The position numbers were made by a program, and so were the translations under genes. Shown piece after piece: positions 22,707 through 32,330 of a DNA stretch of 64,000 bases; position 1 is the first letter of the stretch, and each line of letters starts with the position of its first letter. Source of the DNA: Nannocystis exedens (GTDB lineage Bacteria > Myxococcota_A > Polyangia > Nannocystales > Nannocystaceae); assembly GCF_002343915.1 (NCBI RefSeq), contig NZ_NETK01000001.1:3048001-3112000 (forward strand). Direction: 5' to 3'. Below the pieces are notes generated by a model, which worked only from the letters and a program-made list of their open reading frames with translations, was not told the origin of the DNA and did no database searches.

Positions 22707-23777
22707 TCACTGCCGTCGACGGCGCAGCGCGAGCCCGAGCAGCACGAGCCACCCGCCGGAGCGGCCGTCGCCGGCGCCGCGGCAGCCGCAGCCGCTCTCC
22801 TCGTCGATGGAGCTCGAAGTGGTCGCGCTGCCGGCGGAGGTCGGCTCGGGGCCGTCGGTCGGATCGGCGCTCGTCGGGGCGGTGCTCGAACCGGCGCCGC
22901 CCGTCGGCTCGCCGCCCGTCGGCTCGTCGCCCGTCGTGTCGCCCGTCGCGTCGCCGGTCTCACCGGAGGTCGCGTCGCCGGTGGTCCCGCTGCCGGTGGT
23001 CTCGCCGCCGGTGCTCTCCTGCCCGGGCTCGGTGACGGCGGGATCGAGGTCGTCCGGATCGTCGCCGTCGCACGAGGCGTTGGCGACCCCGTCGCCGTCG
23101 ACGTCGCAGGCGAACGCGGGCAGGTTGGCGAAGAACGGGATGTTCGTCTCCTCGGGCAAGCAGATCGCCGTGTTGATCGGGTTCGAATCGGCGAGCAGGA
23201 TCACGTTGCGCTCGACGCCGAGGAACGGCTCGCTGTCCGGCGTCTCCACCACCACCTGCGTGGACGGTCCGGGGACCACGAAGTCGGGCGCGCTCGAGTG
23301 GAACACCGTGAGCCCGGTCGTCAGCGGGTGCGGGTGAAGGATCGCCGCGTCGGAGCAGGCGTACGACGTGCCCGAGGCGAAGCGCGCCTCGACGCCGAAC
23401 TCGGGCAAGAGCACATCGTTGAAGATCCCCGAGGGCTCGGGCGAGTAGCCGCCGTAGTCGGACACCAGCATCAGCGCCCCGCCGCGGTCGACGAACTCGG
23501 TCAGCGCGCCGACCTCGGCCGGGCCCGGCGCGGTCGAGGGCAGCACGACGATCACCAGGTTGTACGCCGACAGGTCGGCCGGCAGCTGCGGCGCGCGCTC
23601 GACCGGGTCCGCCCCGCCGGAGGCCAGGCCCTGCTCGAACGCCGCGTAGTCGAAGCCCCAGTACTCGCCGTCCCAGATGAACGCCCCGCGGTCGGCCGCG
23701 CGCACCTCCGCCACGGCCAGCAGGACGGTCGTGCTCACGAGGAGCGCCAGGGTTCGCGAGGCCGCGCGCGTTCGCAT
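22707..23777 (-). CDS. Secreted protein with glutamine-amidotransferase-like fold and MYXO-CTERM-like tail
   Basis: This is a 356-residue protein. A signal peptide (residues 1-28, cut after VRAA) is followed by a ~200-residue domain that begins FIWDGEYWGFDYAAFEQGL and contains YNLVIVVLPS and FVDRGGALMLVSDYGG. This pattern resembles class-I-GATase/DUF4159-like periplasmic domains. A calcium-motif-like DVDGDGVAN and a long Gly/Thr/Asp-rich stalk follow. The end (Cys-Gly-Cys patch, WLVLLGLAL, Arg cluster) is a MYXO-CTERM-like sorting tail, which in this phylum leads to surface anchoring. Function of the head domain is uncertain. Confidence 0.78.
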   Translation of the reverse strand: MRTRAASRTLALLVSTTVLLAVAEVRAADRGAFIWDGEYWGFDYAAFEQGLASGGADPVERAPQLPADLSAYNLVIVVLPSTAPGPAEVGALTEFVDRGGALMLVSDYGGYSPEPSGIFNDVLLPEFGVEARFASGTSYACSDAAILHPHPLTTGLTVFHSSAPDFVVPGPSTQVVVETPDSEPFLGVERNVILLADSNPINTAICLPEETNIPFFANLPAFACDVDGDGVANASCDGDDPDDLDPAVTEPGQESTGGETTGSGTTGDATSGETGDATGDTTGDEPTGGEPTGGAGSSTAPTSADPTDGPEPTSAGSATTSSSIDEESGCGCRGAGDGRSGGWLVLLGLALRRRRQ

Positions 23778-24015
23778 GCGGCGCGTCTAACCCAGGCCGC
23801 GGCGGACATCAAGGAGCATGGCCGGCGCGGGGTCGCGGCCGCCCGGGCCCGTCGCATCGCGAGAATGCATCGCCGTCGTTCGCCGACCTCCGGCTGCAGA
23901 CGCGCCTCGTCCTGCGATTGTCTGCAGTGCATCCCCGGGCTCGCAAGCATCGGGTCGGCACCGATTCTCCCGCTTCGCGGCCGCGTGCGACCCTGAGGCT
24001 GGAGGACCTTCGCGC

Positions 24016-25293
24016 ATGCGTGAATCGGAGCCGATCGACCCCGCCGCGCTCGCGGCCCACAACCCGTTCGACTTCGCGCAGATGGCCGACCCGTACCCGT
24101 TCTACGCCGCGGCTCGCCGCGCGACCGCGGCGTTCTTCAACGCTCCGCTCAACAGCTGGTTCATCACCCGACCCGACGACATCCAGGCGATCTATCGCGA
24201 CCCGGCGCGGTTCTCCTCGAAGTACATCATGAGCGCCCACAAGGAGCTCCCGCCCGAGGTGCTCGACGTGTTCGCCGGCGAGGCCCCCTGGCTGCCGACG
24301 CTGCTGACCACCGACCCGCCCGACCACACCCGCATGCGCAGCCTGCTGGTCAAGGGCTTCGCCCCGCAGAGCATCGTCGCGCGCGAGCCGGCGATGCGGC
24401 GGCTGGCCGACGAGCTGATCGACGGGTTTTACGCCGAAGGCCACGTCGACGTCGCGCAGCGGTTCGCGTTCCCGTTCACGGCGATGGTCATCGGCGACAT
24501 GCTCGGCATGCCGCGCGGCGACATCGACCGGCTCAAGCGCTGGTCGGGCGACTGGTTGCGGCTGATCTGGTGCGTCGAGCCGATCGAGCGCCTGGTCGAG
24601 TCGGCGCACGGCCTGCTCGCGTTCCAGGAGTATTTTGCGAGCGTCATCGCCGAGCGGCGGGCGCGTCCCGGCGACGACCTGCTGTCGGTGCTGATCCAGG
24701 CCCGGCTCGACGACGGCGATCGCCTGAGCGAGCACGAGCTGGTGGCCGTGCCGATGCAGCTCATCGTCGGCGGCCACGAGACGACGATGTTCGCCATGAG
24801 CAACGCTCTGGCGCTGCTCATGCAACGACCCGCCGACCTCGCGGCCGTGCGCGCCGACTTTGGACTTTTGCCCGGGTTCATCGAGGAGGTGCTGCGCTAC
24901 GAGACGCCGCTGCTGTTCAACCAGCGCCAGACCACCGGCGAGGTCACCGTCGGCGGCGTGACGATCCCGGCCGACAGCTCCCTGCAATTGTTGCTCGCCG
25001 CCGCCAACCGCGACGAGGCCCTGTTCCCCGAGCCCGATCGCTTCGACCCGCAGCGCCCCAACGCCGACCGTCACTTCGCGTTCGGCCGCGGCATTCACTT
25101 CTGCCTCGGCGCCGCGCTGGCCCGGCTCGAGCTCCGCGTCGGCATCGAGCGGCTGCTGGCGCGCCTGCCCGACCTGCGCCTCCGCCCCGGGGCGCCGCTC
25201 GAGCGCGCGCGGGTCATCCTGTTCTTCGGCTACGATCGCCTGCACCTGGCCTGGGGCCCCGACGGCGCTGACGCCGGTGAATCCTCGCACTGA
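24016..25293 (+). CDS. Cytochrome P450
   Basis: This is a 425-residue soluble bacterial P450. The ATG at 24016 has GGAGG about 10 bases upstream. Visible motifs are the I-helix oxygen-binding VGGHETT, the K-helix ExxR (EEVLR), the PERF-like FDPQRPN, and the heme loop FAFGRGIHFCLG with the iron-ligand Cys363. The family is a class I monooxygenase needing a separate ferredoxin and reductase, and neither is encoded nearby. The substrate is unknown. There is no biosynthetic cluster around it, which argues for a housekeeping or detoxification role. Confidence 0.95.
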   Translation: MRESEPIDPAALAAHNPFDFAQMADPYPFYAAARRATAAFFNAPLNSWFITRPDDIQAIYRDPARFSSKYIMSAHKELPPEVLDVFAGEAPWLPTLLTTDPPDHTRMRSLLVKGFAPQSIVAREPAMRRLADELIDGFYAEGHVDVAQRFAFPFTAMVIGDMLGMPRGDIDRLKRWSGDWLRLIWCVEPIERLVESAHGLLAFQEYFASVIAERRARPGDDLLSVLIQARLDDGDRLSEHELVAVPMQLIVGGHETTMFAMSNALALLMQRPADLAAVRADFGLLPGFIEEVLRYETPLLFNQRQTTGEVTVGGVTIPADSSLQLLLAAANRDEALFPEPDRFDPQRPNADRHFAFGRGIHFCLGAALARLELRVGIERLLARLPDLRLRPGAPLERARVILFFGYDRLHLAWGPDGADAGESSH

Positions 25294-25313
25294 CGTGCTT
25301 CGCCGCTGCCGCC

Positions 25314-26525
25314 TCAGCCGCGCGTCCCGGTCGCCTTCAGCGGCGGCGCGCTCGGCTCGTCGCCGAGCGACAGGTAGCCCGCGGGCGCCAGGCTGGTCGC
25401 CAGCATGACCTCGTTGATGTCGCGGTGCCCCAGCCAAGTCGGGCTGCGGCGGTGCTCGGGCTGCGACCAGAACGACTCGATGACCTCGATCCACGGCGAG
25501 AACGTCGCCAGCCGCTCGAGGTCGCGGCGCGCCGCCGGCATCGCCGCGTACGGTCCCGGGTCGCGGCGCACCGCCGCGTCGAGCCGTTCGAGCGCGTGCA
25601 GGCCGATCGCCAGCCCCAGCTCGCGGAACGCCAGGCGGCGACTCGCCGGCTGCTCGAGCCGCCCCGGGCGCAGGTACGCCGCCGCGCCGGCGCTGGCCGC
25701 CGCGAGCACCGGTGCCAGCAGCGCCTCGCCGCCGGCGCCCTGGCGGATCAGCCGGTCGAGGCGATACGCGTCGGTCATCAGCCCGCCGAGCCCCAGCGGA
25801 TCGTGGGTGGTCCAATCGAGCCCGTCGGCGATCGCCGTCATCTCTGCGATCTCCGCCGCGAGGTCGGGGCCCTCGGCCGCGTCGCCGCGACCGGCGCGGA
25901 GCTGAAGATAGGTGACGAGCCCGTCGAGCGGGTCGTGGTGGCCCATCGACGGCACCAGCGGACGGCTCAGGTCGATGCTCATCTTCCAGTGCATCCGCTT
26001 GCGCGCGCCGGGCCTGGGCGCGTACGTGAACCCGGCGTGGGCGGCCGCGGCCAGCTCGCGCGCCAGTCGGTTGCCGCGCCGGTCGCCGGTGACGCGGGAC
26101 AGTTGGTCGAGCGCGTGCATCCATTTCGTCAGGTAATGATAGTACTGCCCGTCGCGCTCCCACTCGGCGTCGGGGTCGAACGGCGCGTCGGGCCCGCGCT
26201 CGGGCAGCGGCTTGCCGATCCGCAGCCCCCCGCGCGTCGGGTGTTCCTCACCTGCCTCGAGGGACAGGCCGCTGAGCCACCGCCCCGCCCGCGGGTCGTC
26301 GGGCCGATGGCGCCCGAGCACGTGGTGGACCTGATCGACCAGGCGCACCGCGACGTCGTGCAGCGGCGCGGAGCTCCACGCGCGGGCCAGCCCGAGCAGG
26401 TTGCAGACCGCGAACGCGTCGGTCCACAGGTACCGCCGCGGCGGCCGGTCCGAGGTCACCCCCGTCCGCGCCGCGAACTGCAGCATCAGCTCGACGGCCG
26501 CCTCCTCTCTGTCGGGTCTGCTCAC
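25314..26525 (-). CDS. Uncharacterised ~400-residue helical protein
   Basis: The GTG at 26525 is preferred because GAGGGAGGA lies just upstream; an in-frame ATG at 26546 has no ribosome site. The protein has no signal peptide. It contains conserved-looking aromatic blocks (YLWTDAFAVCNLLGLAR, DGQYYHYLTKWMHALDQLS, MHWKMSIDLSRPL) and many Ala-rich helices, and ends GHRDINEVMLATSLAP. The pattern suggests an alpha/alpha-toroid fold as in glycosidase-like or terpenoid-cyclase-like proteins. That is inference from composition only. It converges on the P450 gene with a 20-base gap. Confidence 0.7.
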   Translation of the reverse strand: MSRPDREEAAVELMLQFAARTGVTSDRPPRRYLWTDAFAVCNLLGLARAWSSAPLHDVAVRLVDQVHHVLGRHRPDDPRAGRWLSGLSLEAGEEHPTRGGLRIGKPLPERGPDAPFDPDAEWERDGQYYHYLTKWMHALDQLSRVTGDRRGNRLARELAAAAHAGFTYAPRPGARKRMHWKMSIDLSRPLVPSMGHHDPLDGLVTYLQLRAGRGDAAEGPDLAAEIAEMTAIADGLDWTTHDPLGLGGLMTDAYRLDRLIRQGAGGEALLAPVLAAASAGAAAYLRPGRLEQPASRRLAFRELGLAIGLHALERLDAAVRRDPGPYAAMPAARRDLERLATFSPWIEVIESFWSQPEHRRSPTWLGHRDINEVMLATSLAPAGYLSLGDEPSAPPLKATGTRG

Positions 26526-26881
26526 CGGTCCTCCCTCGCTCCTCATGTCGATGCCCGACCGCGGGCGCCGGCTGCAACCTCAGGCGTGGCGATGGCGCCC
26601 CGTTCGCGCGCCCGGTGATGAATCCAGGCCGCCGTCGCGCGCCCCGGAGCCATCGCGTGCGCCCCGCCGCGACTGGGCCGAGGCGCTTGCTCCTGGCCGA
26701 CGTCGCCCGCTCGTTTCGCCGGCCCGCCGCCGCCCGAGGCCGGTCGGGAGCGCCCGTGGATTCGCCGATCGCCCGCGATCTCCAGCGACTCCTTCGGCTG
26801 AGTCCGACCGCTCCACACCGATGCGCCGCCACGGCTCGGTGCGCTCGACCCGGGCGCGACCGCGGGTATGTTCGCGACGTC

Positions 26882-28864
26882 ATGGACACGCGCGACGAGT
26901 GGATCGATCTGCAACTGGCCGGCCGGGGCATCACCGACGAGCGCGTGCTCGCGGCCTTTCGCAGCGTCCCGCGGGCCGAGTTCGTCCCGGAAGAGCTCGC
27001 CGAGTTCGCCCACGAGGACGAGCCGCTGCCGATCGGCGGCGGTCAGACCATCTCGCAGCCGTACATCGTCGCCCTGACGGTCGACGCGCTCGACCTCCAG
27101 GGCGGCGAGCGCGTGCTCGAAGTGGGGACCGGCTCCGGCTACGCGGCCGCGGTGCTGGGCCGCCTCGCCGGCGAGGTCTACACCGTCGAGCGGCTCGAGT
27201 CGCTCGCCGACAGCGCCAGCGAGCGGCTCTCGCGGCTCGGCTTCACCAACGTCCACGTCCGCTGCGGCGACGGCACGCTCGGGTGGCCCGAGCACGCCCC
27301 GTACGACGCGATCGCCGTGGCCGCCGGCGGGCCCGAGGTCCCGCGCGCGCTGCTCGACCAGCTCGCGCCGGGCGGCCGCCTGGTCATGCCGGTAAGCGCG
27401 GGCGAGCGCGCGCAGACGCTGGTGCGCGTCACCCGGGAGGCGGACGGTCACTTGCACGAGGACTCGCTCGGCCCGGTGCGCTTCGTGCCGCTGATCGGCG
27501 AGCAGGGCTGGCCCGAGGAGGGCGGGCTCGTGCGCGCCCCGGCGCGACCGCTCGACGACCGCGCCGTCCCCAAGTTGATCCGCGAGGCCGGCGAGCCGTT
27601 GCACGACCTGGACGCGCACTCCCTCGACGCGCTGATCGATCGGATCGGCGACGCCCGCCTGGTCCTCCTCGGCGAGGCCACGCACGGCACCAGCGAGTTC
27701 TATCGCCTGCGCGCGCGGCTGTCGCGGGCGCTCATCGAGCGCTGCGGCTTCGATTTCGTCGCCGTCGAGGCCGACTGGCCCGACGCCATGCGGATCCACA
27801 ACTACGTCACCGACGGGCCGCGCTCGCGCGTCGAGTTCACGCCCTTCTCCCGCTTCCCGACCTGGATGTGGCGCAACGAGGAGGTCAGCGAGTTCGTCGA
27901 GTGGCTGCGCACCCACAACCTCGGCCGCCGCGAGCGCGCGCAGCGGGCCGGGTTCTACGGGCTCGACCTCTACAGCATGTTCACGTCGATCGCCCACGTG
28001 CTCGCCTACCTCGACGAGGTCGACCCCGACGCGGCGCGGGTGGCCCGCGCGCGCTACGGCATGCTGACCCCGTGGCAGGAGGACCCGGCCGCCTACGGCC
28101 AGGCGGTGCTGGTCGGCCGCCACGCCAGCTCCGAGGCGGCCGTGGTGGCCATGCTCCGCGACATGCTCGAGCGGCGCCTCGAGTACGCCGGTCGGGACGG
28201 CGAGGCCTTCTTCGACGCCGCCCAGAACGCCCACGTCGTGACCAACGCCGAGCGCTACTACCGGGCGATGTACTACGGCTCCGCCGCCTCGTGGAACCTG
28301 CGAGACACGCACATGTTCGACACCCTGCTGGCGCTCCTCGGCTACCACGGGCCCGACGCCCGCGGCATCGTCTGGGAGCACAACTCGCACCTCGGCAACG
28401 CCGAGGCCACCGAGATGAGCGTCCGCGGCGAGCTCAACGTCGGCCAGCTGTGCCGCGAGCACTTCGGCGACGCCGTCTACGCCGTCGGCTTCGGCACCGA
28501 TCACGGCACCGTCGCCGCCGCCTCCGACTGGGGCGGGCCGATGCAGCGCATGCGCGTGCGCCCGTCCCTCCCGGGCAGCTACGAGCGCCTGTGCCACGAC
28601 TCCCAGGTGCCCGCGTTCCTCCTGCCCCTGCGCGCGCCCCGGCGGGCCGAGGTCCGCGACGAGCTGATGCAGCCGCGGCTCGAGCGGGCCATCGGCGTGA
28701 TCTACCGGCCCGACTCCGAGCGCATGAGCCACTACTTCCACGCCAGCCTGCCGCTGCAGTTCGACGAGTACATCTGGTTCGACGAGACCGACGCCGTCTC
28801 GCCGCTCCAGGTCGAGCGCCGCCCGAGCCCGGAGCTGCCCGAGACCTACCCCTTCGGGCTGTGA
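26882..28864 (+). CDS. Protein-L-isoaspartate methyltransferase fused to erythromycin-esterase-like domain
   Basis: This is a 660-residue fusion from the ATG at 26882. Residues 1-215 are a PCMT domain: GQTISQPYIVALTVDAL, the SAM-binding VLEVGTGSGYAAAVL, and a CGDGTLGWPEHAPYDAI-type motif. It would repair isoaspartyl residues. Residues about 220-655 are an erythromycin esterase-like (EreA/EreB superfamily) domain with GEATHGTSEFY, EADWPDA and WEHNSHLGN, which hold the Glu and His residues used for catalysis in the family. Fusions of these two domains are known in database families. The esterase half is more likely a general hydrolase than a resistance enzyme. No signal peptide is seen. Confidence 0.9.
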   Translation: MDTRDEWIDLQLAGRGITDERVLAAFRSVPRAEFVPEELAEFAHEDEPLPIGGGQTISQPYIVALTVDALDLQGGERVLEVGTGSGYAAAVLGRLAGEVYTVERLESLADSASERLSRLGFTNVHVRCGDGTLGWPEHAPYDAIAVAAGGPEVPRALLDQLAPGGRLVMPVSAGERAQTLVRVTREADGHLHEDSLGPVRFVPLIGEQGWPEEGGLVRAPARPLDDRAVPKLIREAGEPLHDLDAHSLDALIDRIGDARLVLLGEATHGTSEFYRLRARLSRALIERCGFDFVAVEADWPDAMRIHNYVTDGPRSRVEFTPFSRFPTWMWRNEEVSEFVEWLRTHNLGRRERAQRAGFYGLDLYSMFTSIAHVLAYLDEVDPDAARVARARYGMLTPWQEDPAAYGQAVLVGRHASSEAAVVAMLRDMLERRLEYAGRDGEAFFDAAQNAHVVTNAERYYRAMYYGSAASWNLRDTHMFDTLLALLGYHGPDARGIVWEHNSHLGNAEATEMSVRGELNVGQLCREHFGDAVYAVGFGTDHGTVAAASDWGGPMQRMRVRPSLPGSYERLCHDSQVPAFLLPLRAPRRAEVRDELMQPRLERAIGVIYRPDSERMSHYFHASLPLQFDEYIWFDETDAVSPLQVERRPSPELPETYPFGL

Positions 28865-28920
28865 CGGAGGCGATCGGCGAGCGCGGCCGTGCGAAGAGCT
28901 GTGTCATCGACTCCGATGAT

Positions 28921-28950
28921 CTGTCTATCAGGACATGCCGAATCAGACAT
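28921..28950. repeat. Tandem pair of 14-bp dyads
   Basis: TGTC-N6-GACA at 28922-28935 abuts TGCC-N6-GACA at 28936-28949. A third left half (TGTCC) continues the 14-bp phase. The array lies between converging genes (stops at 28864 and 29024). Confidence 0.75.
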
Positions 28951-29023
28951 GTCCATTCGAGCAATGATGCCTTGGCCTTCAGCTTACCCTGGCGGCCCAC
29001 CGTCTCGAGCCCTGCTGCCGCGA

Positions 29024-31975
29024 TCAACGAGCCCGCGCGAGCAAGGCCCGCGCCTGCAGCCACGGCGCGTGCTCGGGCTCGGCGGTCGCGGCGTAGATCG
29101 CCTCCGCCCGGCTCGCCCACTGCCCGGCCTCGTCGCGCCGCCCCTGCGCGAGCGCGAGTTCACCGAGGGCCAGCATCGCGTCGGCGAGCTCGAGGTTGCG
29201 CGGGGACAGCACCGCCTCGAATTCCGCGAGCGCCGCCCGCAACTCGCGTTCGGCGACCTCGTGCTCGCCGAGCCGCCCGCGGACCCGGCCGAGCTCGAGC
29301 GCGAGCCGCCCGCGCCGGGCGACATGCACCGGGTCGTCCGACCCGACGAGCACCGACCGGGCCCGCTCCAGCGGCTCCAGCGCCTCGCGCAACCGGCCCA
29401 GCGACGCCAGCGCTCGCCCGTGCGCGACGAAAACTTCGTGGTACGTCAGGCCGCGGACGTCCGTGTGCTCGTCGATCCCCGCGAGCGCCTGGTCACGCGC
29501 CTTCTCCATCGCCGACACGTCTCTCGCTAGCGCTGCTGCGCACATGAGCACGGCCCACTCGCGCCTCGAAAACTTCTCGGGGCTTGCCTGTTGCGCGCCG
29601 ACGAGGTGCTGCAGCGCCGCACGGCCGTCGTTCAATGCGAGCTCGGCCTGGCCGAGGCCGAGCAGGATGGTCAGTCGCGTGACCTTGTTCTCGCTGCCGG
29701 AGAGACGGACCTCCAGTTCCCGCATGCGCGCCAGCGCCTCGCGGGTCCGACCGAGGCCTGTCAAGGCGTAGGCGAGCATGCTCTCGTACATGGCGCGGTC
29801 GGGATGATTCGGGCCGGAAAAGCGCTCTGAAAGGTCGATCACGCGGCGAAAGCTCGCCGCCGCCTCCTCGTATTGCCCTACGATCAGCAGCTGCGCGCCG
29901 ATATTGAACAACATGTTGATGCCGAGAGGAGTTTCTAGCCGGCCATGCTCCTCGTGTCGCGCGACGGCCTCCTGCCACCGCGCCCCGGCAGCGCTCCAAT
30001 TCCCAGCGTGGGCGTGAATGGCCCCGGCGACGTTGAGGAACTCGCCGTAGATCTCGACGTCGTCCGCGACCACTCGGTTCAGCGCCGCGATCAATCGCAG
30101 CTGGGCCTGGGCCTGGTCGGGTCGCCCGAGCTGATAGGCTAGGAGGTGCCCGCGCCGCGAGCTCGTCAACGCCGCGGCGGACGCGTGGCCCGAGCTGATC
30201 GCCGCCCACAGCGCCGCGTCGAACGATTGCAACGCCGCCGCCGACGCCCCGTCGCGCACCTGCAGGCTCCCCTTGCGCAGATACGCCTCCGCCAGCAGCG
30301 GCTCGTAAGTGGTCGCCTTCGCGTCGGCGAGCACGCTCTCGACCAGCTGGAGCCCGAGGCGGCTCTGCGCCGTGTGCTCCTGGACCTCGGCGCGCGCGAG
30401 GGTCTCGCGGTGCTGCTGCACCCGCGCGCGCAGCAGCGGATCTGCGGGCGGCGGGATCGCGGCCGTCAACGCCTCGACGTCGGCACAGGCCGCGAGCGGA
30501 GGCAACCCTGCGACCGTCTGGACCAGATCGTCGAGGTTCGTCGCCTCGGCGAGCGCGAAGGCGTCGACGGTCGCGTCGAGGGCAGCCCGCCGCTGATCGA
30601 GGCACGAGGTCTGTAGATCGAACACGTGCGCCGCCCGCCGCCCGCCGGCGTGCGCACGACAGGCATCGTTGCGCAGCTGCACCCAGGTGGCCGCGTAGCG
30701 CCCGAGCTGCGGCTCGATCAGCGCGAGGGTCTCCCCGGCCCGCGTCGGCGCCACGGCCCGCACCGCCGCGCCGACCTCCGCTGCGCGCCCCTCGTCCCAG
30801 ATGCCCGCGAGCTCCGCCCGCGCGTCCGGACACCGCTCGAACCCGCTGTTCCCCATGGTCGCGATCACCCCGCCCGCCCCGGCGATCACGGCCGTTGCAG
30901 CCAGCGCAGCGACGCGCCGGTAGGTCACGGCGGGGTCGCGCTCGAGCTCCGCCAGCAGCGCCGTCATCGACGCGAAGCGAGCCCCGGGCTCGGCCCTCAA
31001 GCCACGGCGGAGCGCCTTGAACACCCGCGCCGGCACCGGGCTGCCCGCGGGCGGCGGCGCCACGCGGCCATGCACCGCGTCCTCGCGCAGCGCCTGGAAC
31101 GATTCGGTGGAGAACGGCCACTCGCCGTACAGGCTCTGGTACAGCGAGACGCAGAAGCTGAACTGATCGCTCTCGGCGGTCCCGCGCAGGCCGAGGTGCT
31201 GCTCCGGCGACATGTAACCCGGGGTCCCGAGGATCACGCCGGTGCGGGTCAGCGGCCGCCTCAGCAGCGCGCTCTCCGGCCGCACCGACGCCCCGCCCGG
31301 CCCCTCCTCGCCGAGGTCCTCGTCGTGCAGGCGGGCGAGGCCGAAGTCGAGGACCTTGACCCGCCCGTCCTCGCCGACCATCGCGTTCTGCGGCTTGAAG
31401 TCGCGGTGGACGAGCCCGGCCCGATGCGCCGCCGCGAGGCCCCGACCGGCCTGCAGATACACCGCCAGGATCTGCCGCCACGGGCGCGACTGCTGGACCC
31501 ACGCCTCCAGCGTGACGCCGCGGACGAACTCCATCGCCACGTAGAGCGTGTCGTCGACCTGCCCGACCTCGTGGACGGTGACGATGTTGGGGTGCGACAG
31601 CCGGGCCATCGCCTGGGCCTCGCGCAGCAGCCGCTTGCGCGCGTTGTCCTGCTCACGGACGACCTCGCGGTGCAGGACCTTGACGGCGACCTTGCGGTCG
31701 AGCTGGTCGTCGTAGCAGGCGTACACCACGCCCATCCCGCCGTGGCCGATGAGCCCCAGCACCGTGAACCGCCCGAGCCGCACGGGCTGCGACCTGCGGG
31801 GGAAGAGCGCCCGCTTCACCAGCAGCTTGCCGAGCGGATCGCCGGCCGAGCGGGGCGGCGCCGACATCGGCGTCGCCCGGTTGCCTTCGGTCGTATCCAC
31901 GCGCCCGGACGCCGGCGTCACTTCGGCCGCGTCGGAGCGCGCGGTCGCGGCGAGGGACGAGGGGTGGAACGCCAT
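29024..31975 (-). CDS. Membrane Ser/Thr protein kinase with TPR-like C-terminal region (copy A)
   Basis: About 983 residues from the ATG at 31975, which has GGAG upstream; an ATG at 32086 is an alternative. The kinase domain (about residues 68-355) has the Gly loop GHGGMGVVY, Lys99, HRDFKPQN (190-197), DFG (210-212) and GTPGYMSPEQ. One membrane segment (AALAATAVIAGAGGVIA) follows. The C-terminal ~600 residues start with a Cys-containing region (CPDARAELAGIWDEG, ending CADVEAL) and continue as TPR-like helical repeats. This is the standard myxobacterial Hanks kinase with an extracytoplasmic sensing region. It is divergent from the lipoprotein family beginning near 32300 and resembles the kinase at 36547-39366. 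Confidence 0.92.
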   Translation of the reverse strand: MAFHPSSLAATARSDAAEVTPASGRVDTTEGNRATPMSAPPRSAGDPLGKLLVKRALFPRRSQPVRLGRFTVLGLIGHGGMGVVYACYDDQLDRKVAVKVLHREVVREQDNARKRLLREAQAMARLSHPNIVTVHEVGQVDDTLYVAMEFVRGVTLEAWVQQSRPWRQILAVYLQAGRGLAAAHRAGLVHRDFKPQNAMVGEDGRVKVLDFGLARLHDEDLGEEGPGGASVRPESALLRRPLTRTGVILGTPGYMSPEQHLGLRGTAESDQFSFCVSLYQSLYGEWPFSTESFQALREDAVHGRVAPPPAGSPVPARVFKALRRGLRAEPGARFASMTALLAELERDPAVTYRRVAALAATAVIAGAGGVIATMGNSGFERCPDARAELAGIWDEGRAAEVGAAVRAVAPTRAGETLALIEPQLGRYAATWVQLRNDACRAHAGGRRAAHVFDLQTSCLDQRRAALDATVDAFALAEATNLDDLVQTVAGLPPLAACADVEALTAAIPPPADPLLRARVQQHRETLARAEVQEHTAQSRLGLQLVESVLADAKATTYEPLLAEAYLRKGSLQVRDGASAAALQSFDAALWAAISSGHASAAALTSSRRGHLLAYQLGRPDQAQAQLRLIAALNRVVADDVEIYGEFLNVAGAIHAHAGNWSAAGARWQEAVARHEEHGRLETPLGINMLFNIGAQLLIVGQYEEAAASFRRVIDLSERFSGPNHPDRAMYESMLAYALTGLGRTREALARMRELEVRLSGSENKVTRLTILLGLGQAELALNDGRAALQHLVGAQQASPEKFSRREWAVLMCAAALARDVSAMEKARDQALAGIDEHTDVRGLTYHEVFVAHGRALASLGRLREALEPLERARSVLVGSDDPVHVARRGRLALELGRVRGRLGEHEVAERELRAALAEFEAVLSPRNLELADAMLALGELALAQGRRDEAGQWASRAEAIYAATAEPEHAPWLQARALLARAR

Positions 31976-32059
31976 GGCGCCCTGCTCCCCGGCCAGTGAC
32001 CGCGCGCCAGAATTCAATTGCGCGTCCGGGGAGTCATTGACTGGGTTCTCGTCGATCCG

Positions 32060-32330
32060 TGGCGTCAATCGCGTGAATTCGATCATAGACGCGCTCTGCC
32101 GTTCGGCGCGAGGTCCGGCCCTGGTCCGAGGCCCGGTGCGGAACTGCACGCACCGGTGCTTATGCTTCTTTCTCACACGTGGACCGCATCGGGTGACGGC
32201 CGAGCGCGACGCCGCGACCTTCCCGCGTGCGCGCGCTGCGAGCGAGGAAAACTCAGATCCGGTGACAGATTGGTCCTGAACCAATCGGTACTACCGCTAT
32301 AACCACTCAACCGCCATGAACCCCGGATCT
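32060..32330. promoter_or_regulatory. Divergent promoter/leader of the kinase and lipoprotein copy 1, with ATTGGT-N5-ACCAAT dyad
   Basis: A perfect inverted repeat (ATTGGT at 32269-32274, ACCAAT at 32280-32285) precedes an AT-rich CGCTATAACC. The block 32060-32300 recurs in front of copies 2 and 3 of the lipoprotein family (33223-33438, 34855-35175). Common elements are the GACCAAT / GAACCAAT box and a CATAAACC / TATAACC box ~15 bases later. These are probably the regulator site and -10 region, though this is inferred from conservation only. Confidence 0.5.

Noticed and set aside
26252..26267. Dyad-like CTGCC-N6-GACAG
   Set aside because: It has a mismatch in the core and lies in the coding region of a supported gene; treated as chance.
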